A stretch of 64,000 nucleotides of DNA from Petrocella sp. FN5. Its GTDB lineage: Bacteria; Bacillota; Clostridia; Lachnospirales; Vallitaleaceae. This document shows positions 26,451 through 35,041 of the stretch, one piece after another. The notes under the pieces are model-generated. The model made no database searches, was not told the DNA's origin, and saw only the letters and a program-made list of their open reading frames with translations. The number at the start of each line of letters is the position of its first letter. Position 1 is the stretch's first letter. The translations under genes and the position numbers were made by a program. Location of the stretch: positions 1 through 64,000 of the forward strand of contig NZ_JARGDP010000009.1 in the NCBI RefSeq assembly GCF_029210395.1, written 5' to 3'.

Positions 26451-27836
26451 ATGGCGAAAATATGTCCTAACTGTGGTGAGCTACTTGATACCCAAGGATT
26501 TTGTAAACATTGTCATGTGGCGATTGAAATTTATGAAAAAATTAGTATTGAATCAAAAAAACTATATAATTTGGGATTGAAAAAAGTTGAAATCCGAGAT
26601 TTAAGTGGCGCGATTGACCTATTAAATAAAAGCATAAAATTTGATAAAAAGAATATCAACGCTAGAAACTTATTGGGCCTTGTTTATCTTGAAATAGGTG
26701 AACCAATTATGGCCTTTAAGCAATGGGTCGTTAGCAAGAACATGAAGCCAATAGATAATGAAGCAATAACCTATATGGACCAGATACAAAACAATCAGGT
26801 ACATTTGGATAAGTTAAATAATGCTATTAAAAAATATAACCAGGCATTGGTATTTGTTAATCAAAACAGTATCGATTTAGCCATTATACAATTACGTGCG
26901 GTCATTGGTCTGAATCCGAACTTTACGAAAGCCTATTGTTTATTGGCTTTATGCCTTATCCATGAAAACCAAATGGATAAAGCTAAGCGTAAACTGCAGA
27001 AGGTTCTGACGATTGACCATAATCATTATACGGCTAAGAAGTACATGACATGGATTCAATCGGAAGGACATCCGGTTGAGGCATTTGAAGAAGAAAAGGA
27101 AAAAGAACCGGGCTATTTTGGACTGCCATCACTTGGTCATAGTGCAAAAGTATCCATGAACAACAGTATGTTTCAATTTGCAGCGGTATTAGTGGGTGTT
27201 GGGATTGGTTTAGCTGTTATGGCCTTTTTGATTGTACCAAGCATGGTGAATAGCCAAAAAAATAAAAACATAGAAGCGCTTAATCAGGTGAATGCCCTTG
27301 AAACCAATCAAAGTATTTTAGAAGAACAAGTTAAAAGTATGGAACAGAGTATTCAACAGGCAGATACCGAAATAGATACATTATCGACAAACTTAGAACA
27401 AAACCAAAACCAATTATTACAAAGTGAGAAATTGCTTATGGCTTTAAGTCTTTATGAAGATAATAACGCCGTTGAAGCAGCGCGCTTACTAGAAGAAGTT
27501 GACCCGAGTGCATTAAGTGAAAGTGCCTTGGCTACATATGAAAAACATGCAGTAAAAATATTTCCTGAAGTAGCCCTTAATGCATATAATCAAGGTTATA
27601 GAGATTATAGGAACGGTAGATTTGAAGAAGCGATAACGAATCTGAAACTGGCATATAGCTATGAGAAAGACGATTATTATTCGGATGAAGCATTGTATTA
27701 TTTAGCAAGGAGCTATCAAAGATTAAATCAGAATGATTTGGCGATTAGTACCTATCAGAAGATGTTAGATACCTATCCAAATGCTAATTTTAGAAGTGAC
27801 GCAACGTATTTTTTAAATGCTTTGACCAATAATTAG
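26451..27836 (+). CDS. Zinc-ribbon, TPR and single-span membrane protein
   Basis: This 461-residue protein starts with a zinc ribbon (ICPNCGELLDTQGFCKHC; CxxC-x10-CxxC, about 5-21). TPR-like helices follow (about 35-195; AIDLLNKSIKFDKKNINARNL and AIIQLRAVIGLNPNFTKAY). A membrane helix lies at about 243-266 (FAAVLVGVGIGLAVMAFLIVP), then a coiled coil (about 270-325). The end is an outer TPR/YfgC-type domain (YRDYRNGRFEEAITNLKLAY and DEALYYLARSYQRLNQNDLAI). The topology suggests a cytosolic zinc/TPR part and an extracytoplasmic TPR part. Similar clostridial proteins exist without known function. It is 92 nt upstream of the degenerate enzyme I gene. Confidence 0.75.
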   Translation: MAKICPNCGELLDTQGFCKHCHVAIEIYEKISIESKKLYNLGLKKVEIRDLSGAIDLLNKSIKFDKKNINARNLLGLVYLEIGEPIMAFKQWVVSKNMKPIDNEAITYMDQIQNNQVHLDKLNNAIKKYNQALVFVNQNSIDLAIIQLRAVIGLNPNFTKAYCLLALCLIHENQMDKAKRKLQKVLTIDHNHYTAKKYMTWIQSEGHPVEAFEEEKEKEPGYFGLPSLGHSAKVSMNNSMFQFAAVLVGVGIGLAVMAFLIVPSMVNSQKNKNIEALNQVNALETNQSILEEQVKSMEQSIQQADTEIDTLSTNLEQNQNQLLQSEKLLMALSLYEDNNAVEAARLLEEVDPSALSESALATYEKHAVKIFPEVALNAYNQGYRDYRNGRFEEAITNLKLAYSYEKDDYYSDEALYYLARSYQRLNQNDLAISTYQKMLDTYPNANFRSDATYFLNALTNN

Positions 27837-27928
27837 ATTAGACCAATTGGTTAAATGAATTCTATGAAAAAACGGATAAGTGGGAATAAAATGCATGTGA
27901 CATTAGAATTGAGTTTGGAGGCAATACT

Positions 27929-29653
27929 ATGATTAGAGGTATTGGCGTTGCAGAAGGAGTTACCATAGGCAAAGCCTTTGTTAAGCGTGAAGTAGAGATG
28001 AAGGTTGTATATAGAAAAGTCGAGAACCCTCAACTCGAACTTGAACGTTTCAATACTGCTGTCGATAAGTGTCGAATTGAACTAGAAAGGCGTTATAATA
28101 AAACCCTAAATATTTTAGGACAAGAAGAGGCTGAAGTTTATAAAAGACATTTAAGTGTTTATGATGGCTCCATACTATTGGGTCAAGTTCGAAAAGAAAT
28201 ACAAGAGCAAAAAATCAATGCAGATTATATTCTTAATGAAGTCAAAAAAAAATATGCAGCGATGTTTGATAAGGTTGCTGATGATTTTTTGAAAAAAAAA
28301 TCGGAATCTATAAAATATATTGCACAACAAATTATTAAAGATCTTATTGGTGAAGAAAACAAAAGCCTAAGTGATTTAACGGAACCGGTTATTATTTTTG
28401 CCAATGAATTGGATGGCAATGACATCGTTCATTTAGATAAGAATCGAGTGCTTGCCATAGTATGTGAACAAGGGGGTAAAACTTCTTATGGTGCACTTAT
28501 ATCCAATAATTTCAAAATACCAGCTGTTCTAGGAGCAAAAGGCATTATGTCCCTTGTAAAAGATGGCGATGAAGTTATAGTAGATGGACAAAAAGGTGAA
28601 GTATTCATTAATCCTGACAAGGAAATGATTGACTTCTATTTTAAAAAGGTGAATAAAGAAAAAGAACTGGAAGATATCTTTTTAAGTTTTACAAAACAAA
28701 AAACACTAACAGAAGATGGTCATCCTTTTGAGATTGCTACAGAAACTGAAAACAATAGCGCTTTATTAATGTCTAAAGAAAAAGGTGCTGAAAGTATAGG
28801 CTTATTCAAAACAGAATATATATTTCTAGGACAGACATCCATGCCGGATGAGTTGGTTCAACTAGAAGCCTATCGTGAAGCCGTTATGTTAGCTGAAAAT
28901 ACGACAATTATATTTCGAATGATGGACTGTTCATCTAACCATGATATGCCCTTTATATATTTTCATGAAGAAAGAAACCCTTTGCTAGGTTATAGATCCT
29001 TACGCATCACCCTTACAGAGCGAATACTCTTCATAACACAGATTAAAGCCTTACTTAGGGCCAGTGCATATGGAAAAATGAAAATACTATTACCTATGGT
29101 TACAAAGATGGAAGAACTACTAGATGCAAAGATGGCTATTGAGGAAGCCAAAGTCGAGTTGGATGCACGTCACGAGTTATATGACAACAACATAGAAATA
29201 GGTATGATGGTAGAAATACCTGCAGCAGCGATGATGATTGAAGTATTTGCAAGAGAAGTGGATTTTCTTGTTATAGGTTCATCGGAACTCATCCAACTCA
29301 TGACAGCGGTTGATCGGTCAAATGAAGATCTGTATGAGCTTTTTGACATGTATCACCCAGGATTGCTCCGTACAATCCGACAAGTGGTTATTGGGGCACA
29401 TAGAGAAGGCACATGGATTAGCATTGTTGGTGATATGGCGAACAATGAAATACTGCTCCCCTTTATGATTGCAATTGGTGTAGATCAGATATGCGTAAAC
29501 CCAAGTATGGTTCCTAAAGTTAGGTGGTTAGCGAGTAAGACCAACAAAGCCATATGGGAAAATGAAATCGATTATTTGCTATCTTTAAGTTCCGGTAATG
29601 AAATTAAAGAGTATTTGGAAAAACGTTATTATGAAAATTATGTTTGGTCATAA
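27929..29653 (+). CDS. Enzyme I (PtsI/PtsP)-like protein lacking catalytic residues
   Basis: The 574-residue chain aligns end to end with PTS enzyme I (helical HPr-binding, swivelling His and PEP TIM-barrel domains), but key residues are changed. GGxTSHxA reads GGKTSYGAL, so the phosphorylated His is Tyr187. GLFRTEF reads GLFKTEY (Lys294). RTxDIGGDK reads RMMDCSSNH. GTNDLxQ reads GSSELIQ (451-455). The catalytic Cys of CGEMAGD is Val500 in VGDMANN. The second enzyme I in this window (61236) has all of these intact. The protein can hardly carry out the PEP phosphotransfer; a regulatory or PEP-sensing role is possible. The frame is open and the ribosome binding site strong (TTGGAGG), so it is not a pseudogene in the usual sense. 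Confidence 0.85.
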   Translation: MIRGIGVAEGVTIGKAFVKREVEMKVVYRKVENPQLELERFNTAVDKCRIELERRYNKTLNILGQEEAEVYKRHLSVYDGSILLGQVRKEIQEQKINADYILNEVKKKYAAMFDKVADDFLKKKSESIKYIAQQIIKDLIGEENKSLSDLTEPVIIFANELDGNDIVHLDKNRVLAIVCEQGGKTSYGALISNNFKIPAVLGAKGIMSLVKDGDEVIVDGQKGEVFINPDKEMIDFYFKKVNKEKELEDIFLSFTKQKTLTEDGHPFEIATETENNSALLMSKEKGAESIGLFKTEYIFLGQTSMPDELVQLEAYREAVMLAENTTIIFRMMDCSSNHDMPFIYFHEERNPLLGYRSLRITLTERILFITQIKALLRASAYGKMKILLPMVTKMEELLDAKMAIEEAKVELDARHELYDNNIEIGMMVEIPAAAMMIEVFAREVDFLVIGSSELIQLMTAVDRSNEDLYELFDMYHPGLLRTIRQVVIGAHREGTWISIVGDMANNEILLPFMIAIGVDQICVNPSMVPKVRWLASKTNKAIWENEIDYLLSLSSGNEIKEYLEKRYYENYVWS

Positions 29654-29683
29654 AAAGCAAATCGAGGTAAAGCCTCTTTGTTC

Positions 29684-29712
29684 TTGACGAAATTTGTAAA
29701 GTATTATATAGT
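29684..29712 (+). promoter_or_regulatory. Sigma-A promoter of the cys T-box transcript
   Basis: TTGACG (29684-29689), a 17-nt spacer and TATAGT (29707-29712). A weak GAGG/CCTC hairpin (about 29664-29678) just upstream may end the previous transcript. Confidence 0.65.
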
Positions 29713-29718
29713 ATATTT

Positions 29719-29988
29719 GAGTTAGGATATTGTTAAAAATTATGGTAGGATAAGATAAAGGCTATGATCGAAAGAGTAGTCGTATCAAGAATCACAGAGA
29801 GAATGGAATGAAGCTGAGAGTCCATTTGTTTTATTGATTGATGAAGTGCATTCGTGAGCTTTTCAAGTGAAGTAGTAGTAGCTTGATGCGGGTATCGACC
29901 GTTATATCGATATCAAGTGGAAGCAAAGCTTCAACAAGAGTGGAACCGCGGATGAACCGTCTCTTATTTTACTAAGAGGCGTTTTTTA
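29719..29988 (+). promoter_or_regulatory. T-box riboswitch (cysteine) controlling cysE-cysS and downstream genes
   Basis: The T-box sequence AGAGTGGAACCGCGG (29937-29951) precedes a terminator (CGTCTCTTA paired with TAAGAGGCG, then TTTTTT). GAAG-UGC-AUUC places a UGC (Cys) specifier candidate at 29847-29849, matching the cysteine genes downstream. Since no promoter or terminator was seen before sigH, this leader may influence mrnC, rlmB, rae1 and sigH as well. Confidence 0.85.
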
Positions 29989-30115
29989 TTTATTAAGATA
30001 GGACAACTTTGGTTAAAGGGTCAAAAATAAGTTTCACTATATTCACAAACATTATGTAGTTTGATACCTAAACCAACTTTTTAATAAATAAAAAGTAGAT
30101 TGAGGAGGTAATTTG

Positions 30116-30829
30116 ATGAACATTATTAAGTATATAAAAGAAGAGATTGAGGTCATTAAAGATAGAGACCCAGCAATCAAAAAAACATCTGAGGTTTTTT
30201 TGTATCCTAGTTTTCATGCCATTTTGAGATACCGATTTTCTCACTGGCTGTTTCTGAGAAAATACTATTTTTTTGCCCGGTGGGTTTCTCAACGTGCAAC
30301 TCGGAAAACAGGTATAGAGATTCATCCGGGTGCAGTTATTGGCTCGGGACTGTTCATTGATCACGGCCATGGGGTAGTTATAGGTGAAACGACGATTATT
30401 GGAAATAATGTGACCCTGTATCAAGGGGTAACACTTGGTGGTACGGGTAAAGAACACGGTAAGCGTCATCCAACCATTGGAGATAATGTTATGATCAGTG
30501 CAGGTGCAAAAGTGTTGGGATCATTTACGGTAGGGGAAGATTCAAAAATAGGTGCTGGTTCGGTTGTTTTAAGTGAGGTGCCTGCTAATTCGACTGTTGT
30601 AGGAATTCCAGGAAGAGTTGTTAAGAGAAACGACAAAAAAATAACTCATCCTCAAGAAACGTTGGATCAAATACATTTTCCTGATCCGGTTCGTCATGAG
30701 ATATGCCGACTTCAGATTAGAATAGAAAACTTGGAAAAGGGTAAAGGCGGTCTAACCCTAGACGCTCTAAATGCCTTAGAAGAAGAAAGATGTAGAAACT
30801 GTCCAGATCATATGGAAGAAGAACTATGA
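30116..30829 (+). CDS. cysE: Serine O-acetyltransferase
   Basis: CysE acetylates serine with acetyl-CoA to O-acetylserine, the precursor of cysteine. The 237-residue product has the helical N-terminus (IKEEIEVIKDRDPAI, then FHAILRYRFSHWL) and the left-handed beta-helix of hexapeptide repeats (IHPGAVIGSGLFIDHGHGVV, VTLYQGVTLGGTG), with the catalytic DHGHG His, and a Cys-bearing C-terminal tail. I chose ATG 30116, 7 nt after GAGGAGG, over the adjacent TTG at 30113. It is the first gene after the cysteine T-box and is 11 nt from cysS. No cysK is present here. Confidence 0.95.
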   Translation: MNIIKYIKEEIEVIKDRDPAIKKTSEVFLYPSFHAILRYRFSHWLFLRKYYFFARWVSQRATRKTGIEIHPGAVIGSGLFIDHGHGVVIGETTIIGNNVTLYQGVTLGGTGKEHGKRHPTIGDNVMISAGAKVLGSFTVGEDSKIGAGSVVLSEVPANSTVVGIPGRVVKRNDKKITHPQETLDQIHFPDPVRHEICRLQIRIENLEKGKGGLTLDALNALEEERCRNCPDHMEEEL

Positions 30830-30840
30830 GGTGATGCGTA

Positions 30841-32238
30841 ATGAAGCTATATAACACACTAACACGAAAAAAAGAAACATTTGTGCCAGTTGAGCCTGGA
30901 AAAGTTAAGATGTATGTTTGTGGACCGACGGTGTACAATCATATTCATATTGGCAATGCCAGACCATTTATTGTTTTTGATGTTGTTAGACGCTATTTTG
31001 AATATAAAGGATTTGATGTGACCTATGTTCAGAATTATACGGATGTAGACGATAAGATTATTAATAAGGCCAAGGAAGAAGGATTAACTTCAGAAGCGGT
31101 TGCAGAAAAATACATTCAAGAGGTTGAGCATGATGCAAAAGGTCTAGGTATTCATAAAGCAACCCACACACCAAAAGCAACAGAAGAAGTGCCACATATG
31201 GTAGATATGATTCAAGTATTGCTGGATAAAAAGTTTGCTTATGAAGTAGGTGGTACAGTCTTTTTTGCAACTAGAAACTTCAAAGAATATGGCAAACTAT
31301 CCAAGAAAAATCCAGATGATCTTGAAGCAGGTTCTCGGGTTGCGGTGGATGAAGCTAAAATCAATCCAATGGATTTTGTTTTGTGGAAGCCCAAAAAAGA
31401 AGGTGAACCATCCTGGCCATCACCATGGGGAGATGGAAGACCGGGTTGGCATCTAGAATGCTCAGTTATGGCAAAACGTTATCTTGGAGACACGATAGAC
31501 ATTCATTGTGGTGGTACGGATCTCATTTTCCCCCATCATGAAAATGAGATTGCCCAAAGTGAAGCAGCAAACGGCAAACCCTTTGCCAAGTACTGGCTTC
31601 ATAATGGTTTTATTAATGTCGATAACAAAAAAATGTCCAAATCCTTAGGTAATTTTTTTACGGTCAGGGAGATTACGGAAGAGTTCCCTTATGAAGTGAT
31701 ACGATTTTTCATGTTAAGTGCCCATTATAGAAGTCCAATTAACTTTAGTCGTGAGTTGATGGAAGCAGCATCCAATAGTTTGCAACGTATTCAAACAGGA
31801 GCAAAAAATCTTATATATCTTCATGAACACAGTGCACTTGAAAGCATGACAGAAACAGAAAATACGGACTTAAAACGTTTAGAAAGCTTTAAAGATAAGT
31901 TCGAAAAAGCCATGGATGATGATTTCAATACAGCAGATGCCGTTTCTGCTATTTTCGAGTTGATTCGTTTTGCCAATACGCATGTCACCGTATCTTCGTC
32001 CAAAGCCTTTATTCAGAAAGTTTCTGATGCATTACAGGCCTTGTGTGATGTTATTGGTATTGACTTAGAAACAGAAGAGGACATATTGGATTCTGATATT
32101 GAAGCGCTGATTCAAAAACGCCAAGAAGCGAGAAAGAACAAAGATTTTGCTCTATCAGATAAAATAAGAGATGACTTAATGAAAAAAGGTATTATAATTG
32201 AAGATACAAGAGAAGGTGTAAAATTCAGAAGGGTATAG
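30841..32238 (+). CDS. cysS: Cysteine--tRNA ligase
   Basis: CysRS charges tRNA-Cys. The 465-residue product has zinc-binding CGPTVYNHIHIGNARP (about 28-43, with HIGN), WHLECSVMA and HCGGTDLIFPHHENEIAQSEA (zinc ligands), the KMSKSLGNF motif, and a helical C-terminal anticodon region (ARKNKDFALSDKIRDDL). It is the typical bacterial length. It sits directly between cysE and mrnC, the conserved Bacillus/Clostridium arrangement, and is under the cysteine T-box, which fits tRNA-Cys-responsive control. Confidence 0.97.
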   Translation: MKLYNTLTRKKETFVPVEPGKVKMYVCGPTVYNHIHIGNARPFIVFDVVRRYFEYKGFDVTYVQNYTDVDDKIINKAKEEGLTSEAVAEKYIQEVEHDAKGLGIHKATHTPKATEEVPHMVDMIQVLLDKKFAYEVGGTVFFATRNFKEYGKLSKKNPDDLEAGSRVAVDEAKINPMDFVLWKPKKEGEPSWPSPWGDGRPGWHLECSVMAKRYLGDTIDIHCGGTDLIFPHHENEIAQSEAANGKPFAKYWLHNGFINVDNKKMSKSLGNFFTVREITEEFPYEVIRFFMLSAHYRSPINFSRELMEAASNSLQRIQTGAKNLIYLHEHSALESMTETENTDLKRLESFKDKFEKAMDDDFNTADAVSAIFELIRFANTHVTVSSSKAFIQKVSDALQALCDVIGIDLETEEDILDSDIEALIQKRQEARKNKDFALSDKIRDDLMKKGIIIEDTREGVKFRRV

Positions 32239-32239
32239 G

Positions 32240-32728
32240 GTGAATGTAGTGAATGATTTTCTAACATTTCTAGAAAAAGAGTTGTCCTTGGATGAAATGA
32301 AAGTCCATACATATTCACCACTGGCTTTAGCATATATAGGTGACTCCATTTATGACTTGATTATTCGAACCTATATCATTAGCAAAGGAAGTAAAGCAGT
32401 TGGTAAAATGCATAAGGAAGCCAGTATCTATGTTAATGCTAAGACTCAGGCTAAGATTTATCATACCATTAAAGATACATTAACAGACGAAGAGATGAGT
32501 GTGATGAAAAGAGGTAGAAACGCTAAGTCGGGTTCTAAACCGAAAAACACAGACTTGATTACATACAAACATGCAACAGGTTTTGAAACACTTATAGGCT
32601 ATTTATATGTTACTAAACAGCTTGAGCGTCTTGTGGCACTTATAGCCACCGGGCTAAAGACAACCCAATTAACCCAATCAAACAATATTTCGGAAACCAT
32701 AGAAAATGAGATGCCCTATATTGACTAG
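32240..32728 (+). CDS. mrnC: Mini-ribonuclease 3
   Basis: Mini-III is an RNase III catalytic domain without the double-stranded RNA binding domain; in Bacillus it matures 23S rRNA ends. The 162-residue product has the family signature SPLALAYIGDSIYDLIIRTYI, containing the metal-binding Asp, and the conserved KRGRNAKSGSKPKN block, with the second acidic patch at HATGFETLIGYLYV. The GTG start at 32240 overlaps nothing and lies 1 nt after cysS, whose last codons supply AGAAGGG. The order cysS-mrnC-rlmB supports the call. Confidence 0.93.
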   Translation: MNVVNDFLTFLEKELSLDEMKVHTYSPLALAYIGDSIYDLIIRTYIISKGSKAVGKMHKEASIYVNAKTQAKIYHTIKDTLTDEEMSVMKRGRNAKSGSKPKNTDLITYKHATGFETLIGYLYVTKQLERLVALIATGLKTTQLTQSNNISETIENEMPYID

Positions 32729-32761
32729 GCTATCCTAAAGCCGTTCAGAAAGAAGGATTAG

Positions 32762-33559
32762 ATGAAACAGAATAATCAGAATAATAAAAGAAGAAATCAG
32801 GACAACCAAGAACCAGAAGAAATCAACGAATTAATCGTATTTGGGCGTAACGCTGTCATAGAGGGCATGAAATCAGGTAGAAGCGTGGATAAGCTTCTGA
32901 TGATTGAGTCAGGTCATCAAGAAGGCAGTGCCCAAAAAATATTGGGATTAGCCAAAGATATGAATATTCTTGTACAATATGTTGCAAGAGAAAAACTAGA
33001 TCAATTAAGCAACCAAGGCAAACATCAGGGTGTGTTGGCTTTTATGGCTGCTCATGATTATGTAGAATTGGAAGTCCTATTTGAAAAAGCTAAGAAAAGA
33101 GAAGAAGCGCCATTTTTTATTATTTTAGACGGTATTGAAGATCCACATAATCTGGGTGCAATCATTCGTACGGCTAATATTACAGGTGCTCATGGTATTA
33201 TTATACCAAAAAATAGAGCGGTCTCATTAACAGCAACAGTAGCAAAAACTTCAGCCGGCGCCATTGAATATACACCGGTCTGCAAAGTGGTTAACCTTGT
33301 AAGAACCATTGAAGACCTTAAGAGTAAAGGAATCTGGGTAGCCGGATCGGATATGAAAGGCACAAGTATGTATGATGTGGATTTTAAGGGACCTATGGCG
33401 CTTGTTATTGGTAGCGAAGGCAAAGGTCTTAGCCGACTAGTAAAGGAAAAATGTGACTTCATTGCCAGTATACCTATGAAGGGCAATGTTGACTCTCTAA
33501 ATGCCAGTGTTGCAGCAGGGGTTTTAATGTATGAGGCACTAAGACAAAGAAACACATAG
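32762..33559 (+). CDS. rlmB: 23S rRNA (guanosine-2'-O-)-methyltransferase, TrmH/SpoU family
   Basis: The SPOUT methyltransferase RlmB methylates G2251 of 23S rRNA. The 265-residue product has a Gln/Asn/Lys-rich N-terminal tail (about 1-20), the L30e-like substrate domain (about 25-105; VFGRNAVIEGMKSGRSVDKLL), and the SpoU knot domain with motifs ILDGIEDPHNLGAIIRTA, ALVIGSEGKGLSRLV and IPMKGNVDSLNASVAAGVLMYE. The low-complexity N-terminal tail rich in Asn/Gln is unusual but short. It is part of the cysE-sigH gene group, 33 nt after mrnC. Confidence 0.94.
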   Translation: MKQNNQNNKRRNQDNQEPEEINELIVFGRNAVIEGMKSGRSVDKLLMIESGHQEGSAQKILGLAKDMNILVQYVAREKLDQLSNQGKHQGVLAFMAAHDYVELEVLFEKAKKREEAPFFIILDGIEDPHNLGAIIRTANITGAHGIIIPKNRAVSLTATVAKTSAGAIEYTPVCKVVNLVRTIEDLKSKGIWVAGSDMKGTSMYDVDFKGPMALVIGSEGKGLSRLVKEKCDFIASIPMKGNVDSLNASVAAGVLMYEALRQRNT

Positions 33560-33636
33560 GAAAATAGGGCTTAACAATGCTGTAGAAATCTGATATACTA
33601 AAATCCTAAAATTACTCCTAGAGAGGCGGTCCTAAC

Positions 33637-34155
33637 TTGGCTAAAGAAGTACTTCTCGTCGATGGGTATAATATTATCCATGCATGGCCAGAACTTAAGA
33701 TAATGGCGATGGAGGATCATCTTGACAATGCAAGAACACGTCTGCTAGAGATTCTAAGTGATTACCAAGGCTATAAAAAGAATGAAATCATAGTGGTTTT
33801 TGATGCTTATAAGGCGAAAAACACAGTCAGAAGTATTGATGCATATCATAACATTCATGTTATTTATACAAAAGAGCATGAGACAGCTGACCATTATATT
33901 GAAAAAGTAGCTACAGAGTATGCTAGAGATTATCAGATTAGAGTTGCGACTTCCGATGCCCTTGAGCAAACTATAATTATGGCAAGAGGCGCAGCGAGGA
34001 TGTCAGCAAGAGAACTTCTAATTGATATTAAAGCGACCAAAAAAGAATACAAGTCGGATTATTTGGAAAAGCCTACTGGAACAACAAACCGACTAGAAGG
34101 TCATTTAAATAAAGAAACTTTAGAATGGATGGAAAAATTTCGTCGTCAAAGATAG
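33637..34155 (+). CDS. rae1: NYN-domain endoribonuclease, YacP/Rae1 family
   Basis: Rae1 (YacP) of Bacillus is a ribosome-associated mRNA endonuclease with a PIN-like NYN fold. The 172-residue product carries VLLVDGYNIIHAW at the N-terminus with the first catalytic Asp, VVFDAYKAKNTVRS, YTKEHETADHYIEK, and VATSDALEQTIIMARGA with further acidic residues. It starts with TTG at 33637, behind GAGAGGCGG at a suitable distance; no ATG or GTG is available upstream of VDGYN. Its place between rlmB and sigH is the same as in Bacillus. Confidence 0.9.
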   Translation: MAKEVLLVDGYNIIHAWPELKIMAMEDHLDNARTRLLEILSDYQGYKKNEIIVVFDAYKAKNTVRSIDAYHNIHVIYTKEHETADHYIEKVATEYARDYQIRVATSDALEQTIIMARGAARMSARELLIDIKATKKEYKSDYLEKPTGTTNRLEGHLNKETLEWMEKFRRQR

Positions 34156-34167
34156 GGGTTGTCTTAA

Positions 34168-34803
34168 ATAGAACGAGTTATAGCATTTGAAGAATTAACC
34201 ATTTATACAGATGAAGAAATCGTTGTACTTATTAGAGAAGGTCATGATTACGCATTGGACTATCTGATGAACAAATATAAAAAGCTGGTGGAAAAAAAAT
34301 CAAAATCCTATTTTTTAATGGGGGCAGGCAGAGACGACTTAATACAAGAAGGCATGATTGGATTATTCAAAGCTATTAGAGACTATAGAAACGATACGGC
34401 ATCATCCTTTTTCTCCTTTGCAGACCTTTGCATTACACGGCAAATCATCACCGCAGTAAAAGCAGCTACAAGGCAAAAACATATGCCTTTAAATTCCTAT
34501 ATTTCATTAAATAAACCTGTATTTGAAGAAGATAATGATAAAACGGTTCTAATGGATCTTATGCCTTCAAAGCAGATTGTCGACCCGGAAGAACTGATTA
34601 TTGATAAAGAGAATATTCATATTATTGAAGATGAGTTGGCAGATAGACTAAGTGATTTTGAGAAAGATGTTTTGGAATATTATGTTGAAGGTATTGGTTA
34701 TGTAGAAATAGCTGAGATTTTGGAAAAGCCGGTAAAATCTATAGACAATGCCCTTCAGCGCATTAAGAAAAAACTGGAAACCATAATGAAAGAAAAAAAA
34801 TAA
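34168..34803 (+). CDS. sigH: RNA polymerase sigma factor SigH (Spo0H), with a non-standard start
   Basis: SigH is the sigma-70 family factor of the transition state and early sporulation. The frame from 34168 gives 211 residues, against 218 in Bacillus, with the expected N-terminus (YTDEEIVVLIREG, then YALDYLMNKYKKLV), region 2 (GRDDLIQEGMIGLFKAIRDY) and region 4 (LSDFEKDVLEYYVEG, then VEIAEILEKPVKSIDNALQRI). The frame has a TAA at 34165-34167 and contains no ATG, GTG or TTG before a TTG at 34255, which would delete about 29 conserved residues. An ATA at 34168 lies 9 nt after AGGGG. Either an AUA start is used, a sequencing error or nonsense change lies at 34165, or the short form from 34255 is made. 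Position after rae1 matches Bacillus. Confidence 0.8.
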   Translation: MERVIAFEELTIYTDEEIVVLIREGHDYALDYLMNKYKKLVEKKSKSYFLMGAGRDDLIQEGMIGLFKAIRDYRNDTASSFFSFADLCITRQIITAVKAATRQKHMPLNSYISLNKPVFEEDNDKTVLMDLMPSKQIVDPEELIIDKENIHIIEDELADRLSDFEKDVLEYYVEGIGYVEIAEILEKPVKSIDNALQRIKKKLETIMKEKK

Positions 34804-34812
34804 GAATTCTTA

Positions 34813-34840
34813 TTGACAAGTGATAAGATATGGTTATAAT
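34813..34840 (+). promoter_or_regulatory. Consensus sigma-A promoter of tRNA-Thr
   Basis: A perfect TTGACA (34813-34818) and a perfect TATAAT (34835-34840) with a 16-nt spacer, 45 nt before the tRNA, as expected for a stable RNA gene. Confidence 0.85.
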
Positions 34841-34885
34841 AGAGAAAGTGGCCTAAATAAGAAGGCTGATTATAATCATATTCAT

Positions 34886-34958
34886 GCTGGTATAGCTCAG
34901 TAGGTAGAGCGCATCCATGGTAAGGATGAGGTCACGAGTTCGAATCTCGTTACTAGCT
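34886..34958 (+). tRNA. tRNA-Thr (anticodon GGT)
   Basis: A full cloverleaf folds: acceptor GCTGGTA with TACTAGC (one G-T pair), D arm GCTCAGTAGGTAGAGC, anticodon stem CATCC/GGATG around the loop ATGGTAA with anticodon GGT (reads ACC/ACT), and T arm ACGAGTTCGAATCTCGT. The discriminator is T and CCA is not encoded. Confidence 0.95.
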
Positions 34959-34959
34959 T

Positions 34960-34988
34960 AAAAAGAATCTCATTTGGGGTTCTTTTTC
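34960..34988 (+). terminator. Terminator of tRNA-Thr
   Basis: AAAAAGAA pairs with TTCTTTTT across a GTC-poor loop and runs into a T-tract directly after the tRNA. Confidence 0.65.
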
Positions 34989-35041
34989 TATTTCGACTCT
35001 AAGAAAGAGACGTACCACTTTTCAAACATTCCAATCGCGTG

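Noticed and set aside
27929-29653. Calling the 27929 gene ptsI
   Set aside because: The phospho-His, the catalytic Cys and the PEP-loop residues are replaced, so the enzyme I reaction is not supported.
34255-34803. sigH starting at TTG 34255
   Set aside because: This would remove about 29 residues that match SigH region 1.2/2.1 and there is no ribosome binding site at a good distance; it remains a fallback only.
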